The notes beneath the pieces are model-generated. The model saw only the letters and a program-made list of their open reading frames with translations. It was not told the origin of the DNA and ran no database searches. Below are positions 37,863 to 46,565 of a DNA stretch of 64,000 nucleotides, piece by piece. Numbering within the stretch: position 1 is the stretch's first letter; every line of letters begins with the position of its first letter. Both the position numbers and the translations under genes were made by a program. The stretch is taken from the NCBI RefSeq assembly GCF_902506555.1, contig NZ_LR732707.1:892001-956000 (forward strand), given 5' to 3'. Source of the stretch: Sphingorhabdus sp. 109. GTDB taxonomy: Bacteria > Pseudomonadota > Alphaproteobacteria > Sphingomonadales > Sphingomonadaceae.

Positions 37863-39212
37863 ATGGCTGAATATGATTATGACCTGTTCGTTATCGGGGC
37901 AGGTTCCGGCGGAACACGGGCTGCGCGGGTCTCCGCATCCTATGGCGCGAAAGTCGCGGTAGCCGAGGAATATCGGGTCGGGGGCACCTGTGTAATCCGC
38001 GGCTGTGTGCCAAAGAAACTGCTGGTTTACGGTTCGCATTTTTCCGAAGAACTGGAAGACGGAAAAAATTTCGGCTGGACCTGGGAGAATGCCAAATTCG
38101 ACTGGACCAAATTGCGGGATCATGTCCTCAAGGATGTCGACCGGCTGAACAATGCCTATACCGATACCCTTAAAAATCATGGGGTTGAGATTATTCTCGA
38201 GCGCGCCGAGCTGGCGGGCCCGCATGAGATCAAGCTGGCGGGCGGAAAGACCGTTACGGCGAAATATATATTGATCGCGGTCGGCGCCTGGCCCGCCGTG
38301 GCTGATTTTCCCGGCAGCGGGCTGATGTCGACGTCCAATGAGATGTTCCATCTGGAGGCGCTGCCCGAATCGATCATCATCGCCGGCGGTGGCTATATTG
38401 CCAACGAGTTTGCCGGAATATTCAATGGCTTGGGCAGTGATGTGACGGTGGTTAACCGGTCCGATATCATCCTGCGCGGCTATGACGAAAGCGTGCGCGA
38501 CCGGCTGATCCAGATTTCCCTCGCCAAAGGTATCAGCTATAAATTCAACTGCACATTTGACCGGATCGAGAAGCGGGATGACGGGGCGCTCGACGTGTAC
38601 ATGGACGGCAAAAAAGACCCGGTTCGTACCGATATTGTGCTCGCAGCAACCGGAAGACGACCAAAAGTTGACAATTTGGGGCTGGAAAAAGCCGGCGTTG
38701 CAACCAATGACAAAAACGCCATCATCGTCGATGATTATAGCCGGACCAATGTCGAAAATATCTATGCCGTAGGCGACGTCACGAATCGCGTGCAGCTGAC
38801 GCCGATCGCCATCCGTGAAGGGCAGGCCTTTGCCGACACCGTGTTTGGCGACAATCCGCGCACGGTCGACTATGACAACATCCCGTCCGCGGTATTCTCG
38901 CAGCCGCCAATTGCCTCGGTTGGCCTGACCGAGAGCGAGGCGCGCAAGCAATATGGCAATATAAAAATCTATTCGTCGGATTTCCGGGCGATGCGCAATG
39001 TTTTTGCCGACCGGGCCGAGCGCAGCCTCTACAAGATGATCGTCGAGCATCCGACCGAGAAGATCCTCGGCTTGCACATGATCGGGCCCGATGCGCCGGA
39101 AATATTGCAGGCGGCAGCGGTCGCGGTGAAGGCAGGGCTAACCAAGCAGGCCTTTGACGATACGGTCGCGTTGCATCCCAGCATGTCCGAAGAGCTGGTA
39201 CTGCTTAAATAG
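37863..39212 (+). CDS. gor: Glutathione-disulfide reductase
   Basis: A 449-residue FAD enzyme that reduces oxidised glutathione with NADPH. The FAD site I-G-A-G-S-G-G is at 11-17, the redox disulfide is Cys43-Cys48 (G-G-T-C-V-I-R-G-C-V-P-K-K), and the C terminus holds the catalytic V-A-L-H-P-S-M-S-E-E. The redox-box form C-V-I-R-G-C is the one of plant and alphaproteobacterial glutathione reductases and differs from lipoamide dehydrogenase. It could supply the glutathione used by the MAPEG and HCCA-like proteins of this window. Confidence 0.95.
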   Translation: MAEYDYDLFVIGAGSGGTRAARVSASYGAKVAVAEEYRVGGTCVIRGCVPKKLLVYGSHFSEELEDGKNFGWTWENAKFDWTKLRDHVLKDVDRLNNAYTDTLKNHGVEIILERAELAGPHEIKLAGGKTVTAKYILIAVGAWPAVADFPGSGLMSTSNEMFHLEALPESIIIAGGGYIANEFAGIFNGLGSDVTVVNRSDIILRGYDESVRDRLIQISLAKGISYKFNCTFDRIEKRDDGALDVYMDGKKDPVRTDIVLAATGRRPKVDNLGLEKAGVATNDKNAIIVDDYSRTNVENIYAVGDVTNRVQLTPIAIREGQAFADTVFGDNPRTVDYDNIPSAVFSQPPIASVGLTESEARKQYGNIKIYSSDFRAMRNVFADRAERSLYKMIVEHPTEKILGLHMIGPDAPEILQAAAVAVKAGLTKQAFDDTVALHPSMSEELVLLK

Positions 39213-39255
39213 ATAACGTTACGGCATCCATAGCATGAAGATATGGTTTAATCGG

Positions 39256-39267
39256 GCAATTAATTGC
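39256..39267. promoter_or_regulatory. Perfect 12-base palindrome upstream of pccB
   Basis: GCAATTAATTGC lies 74 bases before the pccB start, just upstream of a TTGACG that could be part of a promoter. Its position at the head of the propionyl-CoA gene block makes it a candidate operator. The regulator is unknown; it does not match the TTTGCAAA-type site described for PccR. Confidence 0.4.
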
Positions 39268-39340
39268 TATTGACGATTGCCTAACCGGCTGCTCTTTGAC
39301 TAGGGCGTATCGCATCAAGTGATTCACAGCCGGGGGTTTA

Positions 39341-40867
39341 ATGTCAGACATTATCGCACAATTGGAAGCCAAGCGCGCTGAAGCTATGCTCGGTGGCGGG
39401 CAAAAGCGGATTGATAGCCAGCATGCCAAGGGCAAGCTGACGGCGCGCGAGCGGATCGAAATTCTGCTCGACGAAGATTCGTTCGAAGAGATCGACATGT
39501 ATGTGGAACATAATTGCGTCGATTTCGGAATGGACAAGACCAGGATCGCCGGCGACGGCGTGGTTACCGGCTCGGGCACGATCAACGGCCGACTGGTTTT
39601 CGTGTTCAGCCAGGACTTCACCGTATTCGGCGGCTCGCTCTCCGAACGCCATGCCGAGAAAATCTGCAAGGTCCTCGACAATGCCATGAAAGTCGGGGCG
39701 CCGGTGATCGGCATCAACGACAGCGGCGGCGCGCGTATTCAGGAAGGCGTGGCATCGCTTGGCGGCTATGCCGACGTGTTCCAGAAAAATGTTCTGGCCA
39801 GCGGCGTCATTCCTCAGCTCAGCCTGATCATGGGGCCCTGCGCCGGCGGTGCAGTCTATTCACCGGCGATGACCGACTTTATCTTCATGGTGAAAGACAG
39901 TTCTTATATGTTCGTCACCGGGCCCGATGTGGTCAAAACGGTGACCAACGAGATCGTTACGCAGGAAGAACTGGGCGGAGCGGTCACGCACACGACCAAG
40001 ACGAGTGTCGCCGATGTCGCCTATGAAAACGATGTCGAAGCGCTGCTGGCAGCACGCGATTTCATCGACTTCATGCCGCTCTCCAACCGGGAAGAAGTGC
40101 CCGAGCGGCCGACCGCCGATCCGTGGGACCGGCTCGAGGAAAGCCTCGATACGCTGATCCCCGACAATGCCAACCAGCCTTATGACATGCACGAGGTCAT
40201 CCGCAAGATGGTCGACGAGGGCGATTTCTTTGAAGTCCAGCCGGCCCATGCCGGCAATATCATCTGCGGCTTTGGCCGGATGGAAGGCGCCACCGTCGGC
40301 GTCGTTGCCAACCAGCCAATGGTGCTCGCCGGTTGCCTGGATATCAATGCGTCGAAGAAAGCGGCCCGTTTTGTCCGCTATTGCGATGCGTTCAACATTC
40401 CGATCGTCACTCTGGTGGACGTTCCCGGCTTCCTGCCCGGCACTTCACAAGAGCATAACGGTATCATCAAGCATGGCGCCAAGCTGCTCTTCGCCTATGC
40501 CGAAGCGACCGTGCCGAAGATCACCATCATCACCCGCAAAGCCTATGGCGGCGCTTATGACGTGATGGCGTCCAAGCATCTCCGCGGCGATCTCAACTAT
40601 GCCTGGCCGACCGCGGAAATCGCCGTGATGGGCGCAAAAGGTGCGGTCGAGATCATCTTCCGTGGCAAGACCGAGGAAGAGATCGCGGAGCATACCGCGG
40701 AATATGAAGCGCGTTTCGCTAATCCGTTCGTCGCGGCCCAAAAGGGATTTATCGACGAAGTGATCATGCCGCATTCGACCCGTCGCCGGGTGGCTCTGGG
40801 ATTACGGAAACTGCGCAATAAGCAGCTGGAGAATCCGTGGAAGAAGCATGACAATATTCCGTTGTAG
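39341..40867 (+). CDS. pccB: Propionyl-CoA carboxylase, carboxyltransferase (beta) subunit
   Basis: 508 residues of the acyl-CoA carboxylase beta family. It moves carboxyl groups from biotin on PccA to propionyl-CoA, giving methylmalonyl-CoA. Typical stretches are [45 protein letters not shown] and [14 protein letters not shown] precedes the ATG. The alpha subunit lies 5.7 kb downstream, and epimerase and mutase genes lie between them. Confidence 0.95.
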   Translation: MSDIIAQLEAKRAEAMLGGGQKRIDSQHAKGKLTARERIEILLDEDSFEEIDMYVEHNCVDFGMDKTRIAGDGVVTGSGTINGRLVFVFSQDFTVFGGSLSERHAEKICKVLDNAMKVGAPVIGINDSGGARIQEGVASLGGYADVFQKNVLASGVIPQLSLIMGPCAGGAVYSPAMTDFIFMVKDSSYMFVTGPDVVKTVTNEIVTQEELGGAVTHTTKTSVADVAYENDVEALLAARDFIDFMPLSNREEVPERPTADPWDRLEESLDTLIPDNANQPYDMHEVIRKMVDEGDFFEVQPAHAGNIICGFGRMEGATVGVVANQPMVLAGCLDINASKKAARFVRYCDAFNIPIVTLVDVPGFLPGTSQEHNGIIKHGAKLLFAYAEATVPKITIITRKAYGGAYDVMASKHLRGDLNYAWPTAEIAVMGAKGAVEIIFRGKTEEEIAEHTAEYEARFANPFVAAQKGFIDEVIMPHSTRRRVALGLRKLRNKQLENPWKKHDNIPL

Positions 40868-40877
40868 GGGATAGAAT

Positions 40878-41822
40878 GTGCCAACAGGATTAGTAGCCCT
40901 GCTCGACGATGTCGCAGCCATTGCGAAAGTTGCGGCGGCGTCGGTTGATGATATCGGTGCCGCAGCCGCGCGCGCGGGGACCAAATCCGCTGGCGTGGTG
41001 ATCGACGATGCGGCGGTGACGCCGACTTATGTCACCGGTTTTGATCCGTCGCGCGAATTGCCGATGATCTGGAAAATCACCAAGGGGTCGTTCAAGAACA
41101 AGCTGGTCTTCTTGCTACCGGCTGCGGTTCTTTTGGGGCAATTTGCGCCCTTTTTGATACCGATCATCCTGATTTTCGGCGGATTGTTCCTCTGTTATGA
41201 AGCCGCCGAGAAGGTGCTGGAATTTTTCCACGTCGACGAGTCCACAAAGCATGACCAGCCCGCCATTATCGAGGGGCCGGGGCGGGAGAAGGAAATGGTC
41301 TCCGGCGCGATCCGTACCGACCTGATCCTGTCCGGCGAGATCATGGCGATTGCCCTGTCCGAACTGACCGACCAGGTCTGGTGGGAACAGGCAATCATCC
41401 TTGCGATCATTGGCATTGTGATTACCGTGGCGGTCTACGGCGCGGTTGCACTGATCGTGAAAATGGACGATATCGGCTTGCATATCGCGCAGAATAACGA
41501 GGGCGCGTTGCGCTCTTTCGGCCGCAGTCTGGTTCGGTTGATGCCCAAGCTGCTCTCCGCCCTGTCGATTATCGGCACCCTGGCCATGGCCTGGGTCGGT
41601 GGCGGATTGCTGGTGCACAATATTGCTGCGCTAGGCTGGCACGGGCCGGAACATCTGATCGACTGGCTCTCGCATCCTTTGCTCGGCCTGTTCCCGGCAT
41701 CTGCCGAACTTATGGTTGGCGGGATTGCCTTTGCGCTCCTGTCGGGAATTCTCGGCGTGCTCGTCGGAGCCGGGATAGCGCCGCTTGTGCACAGATTCAT
41801 TCCACATGGAGAAGGACATTAG
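40878..41822 (+). CDS. DUF808 (YedI-like) inner-membrane protein
   Basis: 314 residues. The soluble N terminus M-P-T-G-L-V-A-L-L-D-D-V-A-A-I-A-K is the fixed start of this family, and five or six membrane helices follow. No function is established for the family. The start is GTG with AGGGG seven bases upstream. The gene sits between pccB and the epimerase gene, whose ATG follows its stop without any gap. It is therefore surely co-transcribed with propionyl-CoA genes, though family members elsewhere are found in many contexts. Confidence 0.9.
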   Translation: MPTGLVALLDDVAAIAKVAAASVDDIGAAAARAGTKSAGVVIDDAAVTPTYVTGFDPSRELPMIWKITKGSFKNKLVFLLPAAVLLGQFAPFLIPIILIFGGLFLCYEAAEKVLEFFHVDESTKHDQPAIIEGPGREKEMVSGAIRTDLILSGEIMAIALSELTDQVWWEQAIILAIIGIVITVAVYGAVALIVKMDDIGLHIAQNNEGALRSFGRSLVRLMPKLLSALSIIGTLAMAWVGGGLLVHNIAALGWHGPEHLIDWLSHPLLGLFPASAELMVGGIAFALLSGILGVLVGAGIAPLVHRFIPHGEGH

Positions 41823-42257
41823 ATGAAATTGGGAAGATTGAACCATATCGGCGTGGCAACACCCGATCTTGACGCCTCTATTGCTTTCTATCGCGATGTC
41901 ATGGGCGCTACCGATATCACCGAACCATTCGTGCTGGATTCGCAGAAAGTACGCGTCTGTTTCGTGAATACACCGGGCGAGGGCGAAACCGCCGGCACGC
42001 AGATCGAGCTTCTGCAGCCGACGGAAGCGGACAGCGCGGTTGGCAAATGGCTGGAGAAGAACCCGCTCGGCGGTCAGCATCATATCTGTTTTGAAGTGCC
42101 CGACATTCACGCCGCCAAGGCCGAGTTCGAAGCGATGGGCAAGCGAGTCCTCGGCGAACCGCGGATCGGCGCGCATGGTACGCTTATCTTTTTTGTGCAT
42201 CCCAAGGATATGGGCGGAATGCTAACCGAAATTATGGAAACGCCCGAGGGGCATTAA
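41823..42257 (+). CDS. mce: Methylmalonyl-CoA epimerase
   Basis: A 144-residue single-domain protein of the glyoxalase/vicinal oxygen chelate fold, converting S- to R-methylmalonyl-CoA. It opens with L-N-H-I-G-V-A-T-P-D-L-D (metal His), with H-H-I-C-F-E-V in the middle and a C-terminal M-L-T-E-I-M-E-T metal Glu. It provides the isomer accepted by the mutase encoded nearby. Length and motifs match the family closely. Confidence 0.95.
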   Translation: MKLGRLNHIGVATPDLDASIAFYRDVMGATDITEPFVLDSQKVRVCFVNTPGEGETAGTQIELLQPTEADSAVGKWLEKNPLGGQHHICFEVPDIHAAKAEFEAMGKRVLGEPRIGAHGTLIFFVHPKDMGGMLTEIMETPEGH

Positions 42258-42284
42258 TCGCTGGATCGTCATCATCTACGGGAC

Positions 42285-42343
42285 CGTCATCCTGAACTGG
42301 ATTCAGGATCTCGAGGAGGCCCTGAAACAAGTTCAGGATGACG
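42285..42343. repeat. Palindromic intergenic repeat, type B
   Basis: Perfect 13-base outer arms CGTCATCCTGAAC and GTTCAGGATGACG enclose two internal mini-hairpins of the form CCTGAA-N5-TTCAGG (42291-42307 and 42321-42337). It lies between mce and the enoyl-CoA hydratase gene. A related element lies at 46457-46547. Such mobile-looking palindromes are frequent in sphingomonad genomes. Confidence 0.8.
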
Positions 42344-42364
42344 AAATATTTAAAAGGACCGAAC

Positions 42365-43147
42365 ATGGAATTCGAAAATATCAAGCTCGACATCACCGAC
42401 CAAGTGGCCACGATCACGCTCAATAAGCCGGAGCGGCTGAACGCCTGCTCGCTGGACATGGCGGATGATATCAACGATGCGCTGGATCGTCTCAGCGATG
42501 CCCGGGCTCTGGTCATTACTGGCGAAGGCAAGGGCTTCTGCTCCGGCGCTGACCTGCAGGGCGGTCGCGACAGCGAGATTTCCGGCGGGCAGGGCAGCTA
42601 CAAGGCCTTGATGCTCCATTATAATCCGATGCTGCTCAAGCTGCACAAGCTTAATATTCCAACGATCAGCGCGGTCAATGGCCCTGCCGCGGGCGTCGGC
42701 TGTTCGATCGGCCTGGCACCCGATTTCGTGGTCGCCAGCGAGAAAGCCTATTTTCTGCAAGCCTTCGTCAATATCGGGCTGGTTCCCGATGGCGGTGCCA
42801 GCTGGATGCTGACGCGTCTGGTCGGCAAAGCACGGGCCACCGAACTGATGATGCTGGGCGAGAAACTGCCTGCAGCCAAAGCGCTTGAATGGGGGGCCAT
42901 CCACAAAGTCGTCGAAGCGGATGCCCTGATGGATGAGGCCATGGCCCTCGCCAAGCGACTGGCCGGCGGGCCAACTGTGGCGCTGGGCGTCATGCGCAAG
43001 AATCTTACCGAAGCACTGGAATGCGATTATGCGACTGCACTGCTTCGCGAGGCGGAAGGCCAGCGAATTGCCGGTGACAGCGAAGATGCGAGGGAAGGCG
43101 CTTTGTCTTTCCTGCAGAAGCGCAAGTCCGAGTTCAAAGGCAAGTGA
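42365..43147 (+). CDS. Enoyl-CoA hydratase/isomerase family protein
   Basis: A 260-residue crotonase-fold protein. The CoA-binding and oxyanion segments are visible: G-K-G-F-C-S-G-A-D-L near residue 60 and N-G-P-A-A-G-V-G-C-S near 104, followed by G-L-V-P-D-G-G-A-S-W, where the residues differ from the strict E-x-x-x-x-x-x-x-E pattern of classic hydratases. Substrate unknown; it may act on an acyl-CoA that feeds propionyl-CoA. The ATG has AGGA upstream; the frame opens earlier, inside the palindromic repeat, but that start is not credible. Confidence 0.88.
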   Translation: MEFENIKLDITDQVATITLNKPERLNACSLDMADDINDALDRLSDARALVITGEGKGFCSGADLQGGRDSEISGGQGSYKALMLHYNPMLLKLHKLNIPTISAVNGPAAGVGCSIGLAPDFVVASEKAYFLQAFVNIGLVPDGGASWMLTRLVGKARATELMMLGEKLPAAKALEWGAIHKVVEADALMDEAMALAKRLAGGPTVALGVMRKNLTEALECDYATALLREAEGQRIAGDSEDAREGALSFLQKRKSEFKGK

Positions 43148-43209
43148 TGATTTGTATAACTAACGTATATAAGTGAAGCATTTTCCGTTCACCCAAGCAT
43201 GGCGATATT

Positions 43210-45345
43210 ATGACTGACAAACCGACGATCGAAGACTGGCAGGAACTGGCTGACAAGGAAGTCAAGGGGCGCGACCTTACCTGGGAAACGCCCGAGGGTA
43301 TTGCTGTCAAGCCGCTCTACACGGCCGAAGATGCCGGCGATCCGGGTTTGCCGGGCTTTGGTCCGTTCACCCGGGGCGTGAAGGCGAGCATGTATGCCGG
43401 TCGGCCCTGGACGATCCGCCAATATGCCGGTTTTTCAACCGCCGAAGAGTCGAACGCCTTTTACCGTCGCAATCTCGCCGCAGGGCAGAAGGGGCTTTCG
43501 GTCGCCTTCGATCTCGCAACCCACCGTGGCTATGACAGTGATCATCCACGCGTGGTCGGCGATGTCGGCAAGGCTGGCGTCGCGATTGACAGCGTCGAGG
43601 ATATGAAAATCCTGTTTGACCAGATTCCGCTCGACGAAATGTCGGTATCGATGACAATGAACGGCGCGGTCATTCCGTGCCTCGCTTTTTATATCATCGC
43701 GGCGGAAGAGCAGGGGGTTTCTCAGGAGAAGCTCTCCGGCACGATCCAGAATGATATTCTCAAAGAGTTCATGGTGCGCAACACCTATATCTATCCGCCG
43801 GCGCCTTCGATGCGGATCATTTCCGACATTATCGGTTATACATCGGAGCATATGCCGAAGTTCAACAGCATCTCGATCAGCGGCTATCATATGCACGAAG
43901 CCGGCGCGACGGCGGTGCAGGAACTGGCCTTCACCATTGCCGACGGCCGCGAATATGCCAAACAGGCGATGGCGACGGGTCTGGATATCGATGCCTTTGC
44001 GGGCCGGCTGAGCTTCTTCTTCGGCATCGGCATGAATTTCTTCATGGAAGTGGCCAAACTGCGCGCGGCGCGAACCCTGTGGCATCGCGTTATGACCGAT
44101 CTCGGCGCTAAGTCGGAACGCTCGAAAATGCTGCGCACCCATTGCCAGACGTCGGGCGTCTCGCTGACCGAACAGGATCCATATAATAACGTGATCCGCA
44201 CCACGATCGAAGCCATGGCCGCGACTTTGGGCGGAACCCAGTCGCTGCACACCAACGCGCTGGATGAAGCGATTGCGCTGCCGACCGATTTTTCGGCGCG
44301 TATTGCGCGGAACACCCAGATTGTGCTGCAGGAAGAGGCGGGCATAACCAAGGTCGTCGATCCGCTCGGCGGCAGCTATTATGTCGAGGCGCTGACCGAG
44401 GAACTGGTCGATAGGGCCTGGGAGATTATCGAACGCGTGAGTTCGGAAGGCGGCATGGCAAAAGCGGTTGCCGATGGCTGGCCGAAAGCCATGATCGAGG
44501 AAGCCGCTGCCGGTCGTCAGGCCGCCGTGGACAAGGGCGACGCGGTGATCGTCGGCGTCAACAAATACCGCCTTCCCGAAGAAGACGCGATGGAAACGCT
44601 CGATATCGACAATGCCAAGGTTCGGCAGGGCCAGATTGCCCGGCTCGAGAAAATGCGCGCCGATCGGGATGAAGCGGCCTGTCAGGCAGCGCTCAAGGCG
44701 CTAACCGACGGTGCGAAAGGCGGCGGCAATGTGCTGGCGCTCGCCGTCGATGCGGCGCGTCAGCGCGCTTCGCTCGGAGAGATTTCCGATGCGATGGAAG
44801 CGGTGTTCGGCCGTTACGAAACCAAGCCGACGCCGGTGAAGGGCATTTACGGCAAGGCCTATGAAAATGATGCCCGTTACGCGATGGTCATCGACGGCGT
44901 CGACGCGGTCTCGCAACGGCTTGGTCGCAAGCCGAAAATTCTGGTCGCGAAAATGGGGCAGGACGGCCATGATCGTGGTGCCAATGTCGTTTCCAGCGCC
45001 TTTACCGATATGGGCTTTGACGTGATTTCCGGGCCTCTGTTCCAGACGCCCGGCGAAACCCGCGATCTGGCTCTGGCGGAAAATGTCGACGCGGTCGGCG
45101 CGTCCAGCCTGGCGGCGGGCCACAAGACCCTGATCCCGGAACTGATCAACCTGCTGAAGGAATCCGGGCGCGGCGATATCAAGGTATTTGCCGGTGGCGT
45201 CATCCCGGCCAAGGATTATGAATTTCTCCGCAAAAGCGGCGTGGTCGGAATCTATGGACCGGGCAGCAATATTGTGGAATGTGCCGCGGACATCTTGAGA
45301 CTGCTGGGGCATAATATGCCTCCCGAAGAGGAAGCTGCGGAATGA
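43210..45345 (+). CDS. Methylmalonyl-CoA mutase, large single-chain form
   Basis: A 711-residue adenosylcobalamin enzyme that rearranges R-methylmalonyl-CoA to succinyl-CoA. The TIM-barrel substrate domain shows G-F-S-T-A-E-E-S-N and [11 protein letters not shown]. The C-terminal B12 domain carries D-G-H-D-R-G with the cobalt-ligand His at about 587, then G-A-S-S-L-A-A-G-H and V-F-A-G-G-V-I-P. No small (beta) subunit and no MeaB-type chaperone gene is next to it. The preceding 62-base gap is AT-rich and could hold a promoter. Its stop overlaps the bioB start. Confidence 0.96.
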   Translation: MTDKPTIEDWQELADKEVKGRDLTWETPEGIAVKPLYTAEDAGDPGLPGFGPFTRGVKASMYAGRPWTIRQYAGFSTAEESNAFYRRNLAAGQKGLSVAFDLATHRGYDSDHPRVVGDVGKAGVAIDSVEDMKILFDQIPLDEMSVSMTMNGAVIPCLAFYIIAAEEQGVSQEKLSGTIQNDILKEFMVRNTYIYPPAPSMRIISDIIGYTSEHMPKFNSISISGYHMHEAGATAVQELAFTIADGREYAKQAMATGLDIDAFAGRLSFFFGIGMNFFMEVAKLRAARTLWHRVMTDLGAKSERSKMLRTHCQTSGVSLTEQDPYNNVIRTTIEAMAATLGGTQSLHTNALDEAIALPTDFSARIARNTQIVLQEEAGITKVVDPLGGSYYVEALTEELVDRAWEIIERVSSEGGMAKAVADGWPKAMIEEAAAGRQAAVDKGDAVIVGVNKYRLPEEDAMETLDIDNAKVRQGQIARLEKMRADRDEAACQAALKALTDGAKGGGNVLALAVDAARQRASLGEISDAMEAVFGRYETKPTPVKGIYGKAYENDARYAMVIDGVDAVSQRLGRKPKILVAKMGQDGHDRGANVVSSAFTDMGFDVISGPLFQTPGETRDLALAENVDAVGASSLAAGHKTLIPELINLLKESGRGDIKVFAGGVIPAKDYEFLRKSGVVGIYGPGSNIVECAADILRLLGHNMPPEEEAAE

Positions 45346-46445
45346 GTTTAGACGAAAATATCAGTGTACCTGCGCAGGCAGGTGCCCATCTCCCGCCATC
45401 GCGTCCGGACGAGCAGGTCCGAAATGGGTCCCTGCCTTCGCAGGGACACGAGGTCCGCAACGACTGGACGCGCGAGGACATCGCGGCCCTGTTCAACCTG
45501 CCGTTCGACGAACTGGTTTTCCAGGCCGCAACCGTCCACCGCGCCAACCACACGCCGGGCGAGGTGCAACTCTCGACTCTGCTGTCGATCAAGACCGGCG
45601 GCTGCCCCGAAGATTGCGGCTATTGCAACCAGTCTGCTGGTGCGAAGTCCGGCCTCAAGGCAGAAAAGCTGCTCGACGTTCGCACGGTGCTGCAAACCGC
45701 GGCGCAGGCGAAGGACCGCGGGAGCTCGCGCTTCTGCATGGGCGCTGCCTGGCGCAACCCCAAGGACCGCGACATGCCGGCGATCATCGAAATGATCAAG
45801 GGCGTCCGGCAGATGGGCATGGAAACCTGCATGACGCTGGGCATGCTGACCAAGGAACAGTCCGAAATGCTGTCCGAGGCAGGCCTCGATTATTACAACC
45901 ACAATATCGACACCTCGCCGGAACATTATGAGAAGGTGATCACCACGCGCACCTTCGGCGACCGGCTCGAGACTCTGGAAAATGTCCGCAACAGCGGCAT
46001 CAACGTCTGTTCCGGCGGTATCGTCGGCATGGGGGAGACCCGGGAAGACCGGGTCGGCTTTGTCCATGCTCTGGCGACCTTGCCGAAACATCCGGAAAGC
46101 GTTCCGGTTAATGCGCTGGTCCCGGTCAAGGGCACGGTGCTCGGCGATATGCTCGCCGACACGCCGCTGGCGAAGATCGACGATATCGAATTTGTCCGCA
46201 CGATCGCGGTGGCACGGATTACCATGCCCGCCTCGATGGTCCGGCTGTCCGCTGGGCGGGAGAGCATGAGCGAAAGCACGCAGGCATTGTGTTTCCTTGC
46301 CGGTGCCAACAGCATCTTCACCGGCGACAAATTGCTGACCACCGGCAATGCGGGCGACGATGCGGACGAGACATTGTTCGCTAAACTGGGTCTGGTTCCA
46401 ATGGAAGCCGAGCAGCGGGAATGCAAGCTGGAGGCGGCGGAGTGA
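45342..46445 (+). CDS. bioB: Biotin synthase, with an N-terminal stretch encoded by a palindromic repeat
   Basis: A 367-residue radical-SAM enzyme inserting sulfur into dethiobiotin. The cluster motif C-P-E-D-C-G-Y-C has Cys88, Cys92 and Cys95; later Y-Y-N-H-N-I-D-T-S and [12 protein letters not shown] are standard. It is longer than usual because residues 8 to 36 are encoded by an inverted-repeat element, while homology begins near W-T-R-E-D-I. The ATG overlaps the mutase stop as ATGA, so the repeat lies after the native start. Biotin serves PccA, encoded next. Other biotin genes are not in the window. Confidence 0.94.
   Translation: MSLDENISVPAQAGAHLPPSRPDEQVRNGSLPSQGHEVRNDWTREDIAALFNLPFDELVFQAATVHRANHTPGEVQLSTLLSIKTGGCPEDCGYCNQSAGAKSGLKAEKLLDVRTVLQTAAQAKDRGSSRFCMGAAWRNPKDRDMPAIIEMIKGVRQMGMETCMTLGMLTKEQSEMLSEAGLDYYNHNIDTSPEHYEKVITTRTFGDRLETLENVRNSGINVCSGGIVGMGETREDRVGFVHALATLPKHPESVPVNALVPVKGTVLGDMLADTPLAKIDDIEFVRTIAVARITMPASMVRLSAGRESMSESTQALCFLAGANSIFTGDKLLTTGNAGDDADETLFAKLGLVPMEAEQRECKLEAAE
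45364..45449. repeat. Palindromic repeat (type A) inside the bioB coding sequence
   Basis: Two 29-base arms (45364-45392 and 45421-45449) match as inverted copies at 24 positions; each holds a CCTGC-GGCAGG or CCCTGC-GCAGGG mini-hairpin. The 28-base centre contains CGTCCGGACG. A partial copy lies after lpdA at 60273. In bioB it is translated in frame as about 29 residues. Confidence 0.82.
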
Positions 46446-46456
46446 GCTTATATTTT

Positions 46457-46547
46457 CGTCATGCTGAATTTGTTTCAGCATCCACTTATCAACAATCACC
46501 GTCAGTGCTTTTCGCACGATGGACCCTGATACAAGTTCAGGGTGACG
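46457..46547. repeat. Palindromic intergenic repeat, type B (second copy)
   Basis: Arms 46457-46484 and 46520-46547 are imperfect inverted copies, beginning CGTCATGCTGAA and ending TTCAGGGTGACG. Each arm has an internal short hairpin. It fills the gap between bioB and pccA and resembles the element at 42285-42343, with a different centre. Confidence 0.78.
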
Positions 46548-46565
46548 AACTGCTGGAGTCATATT

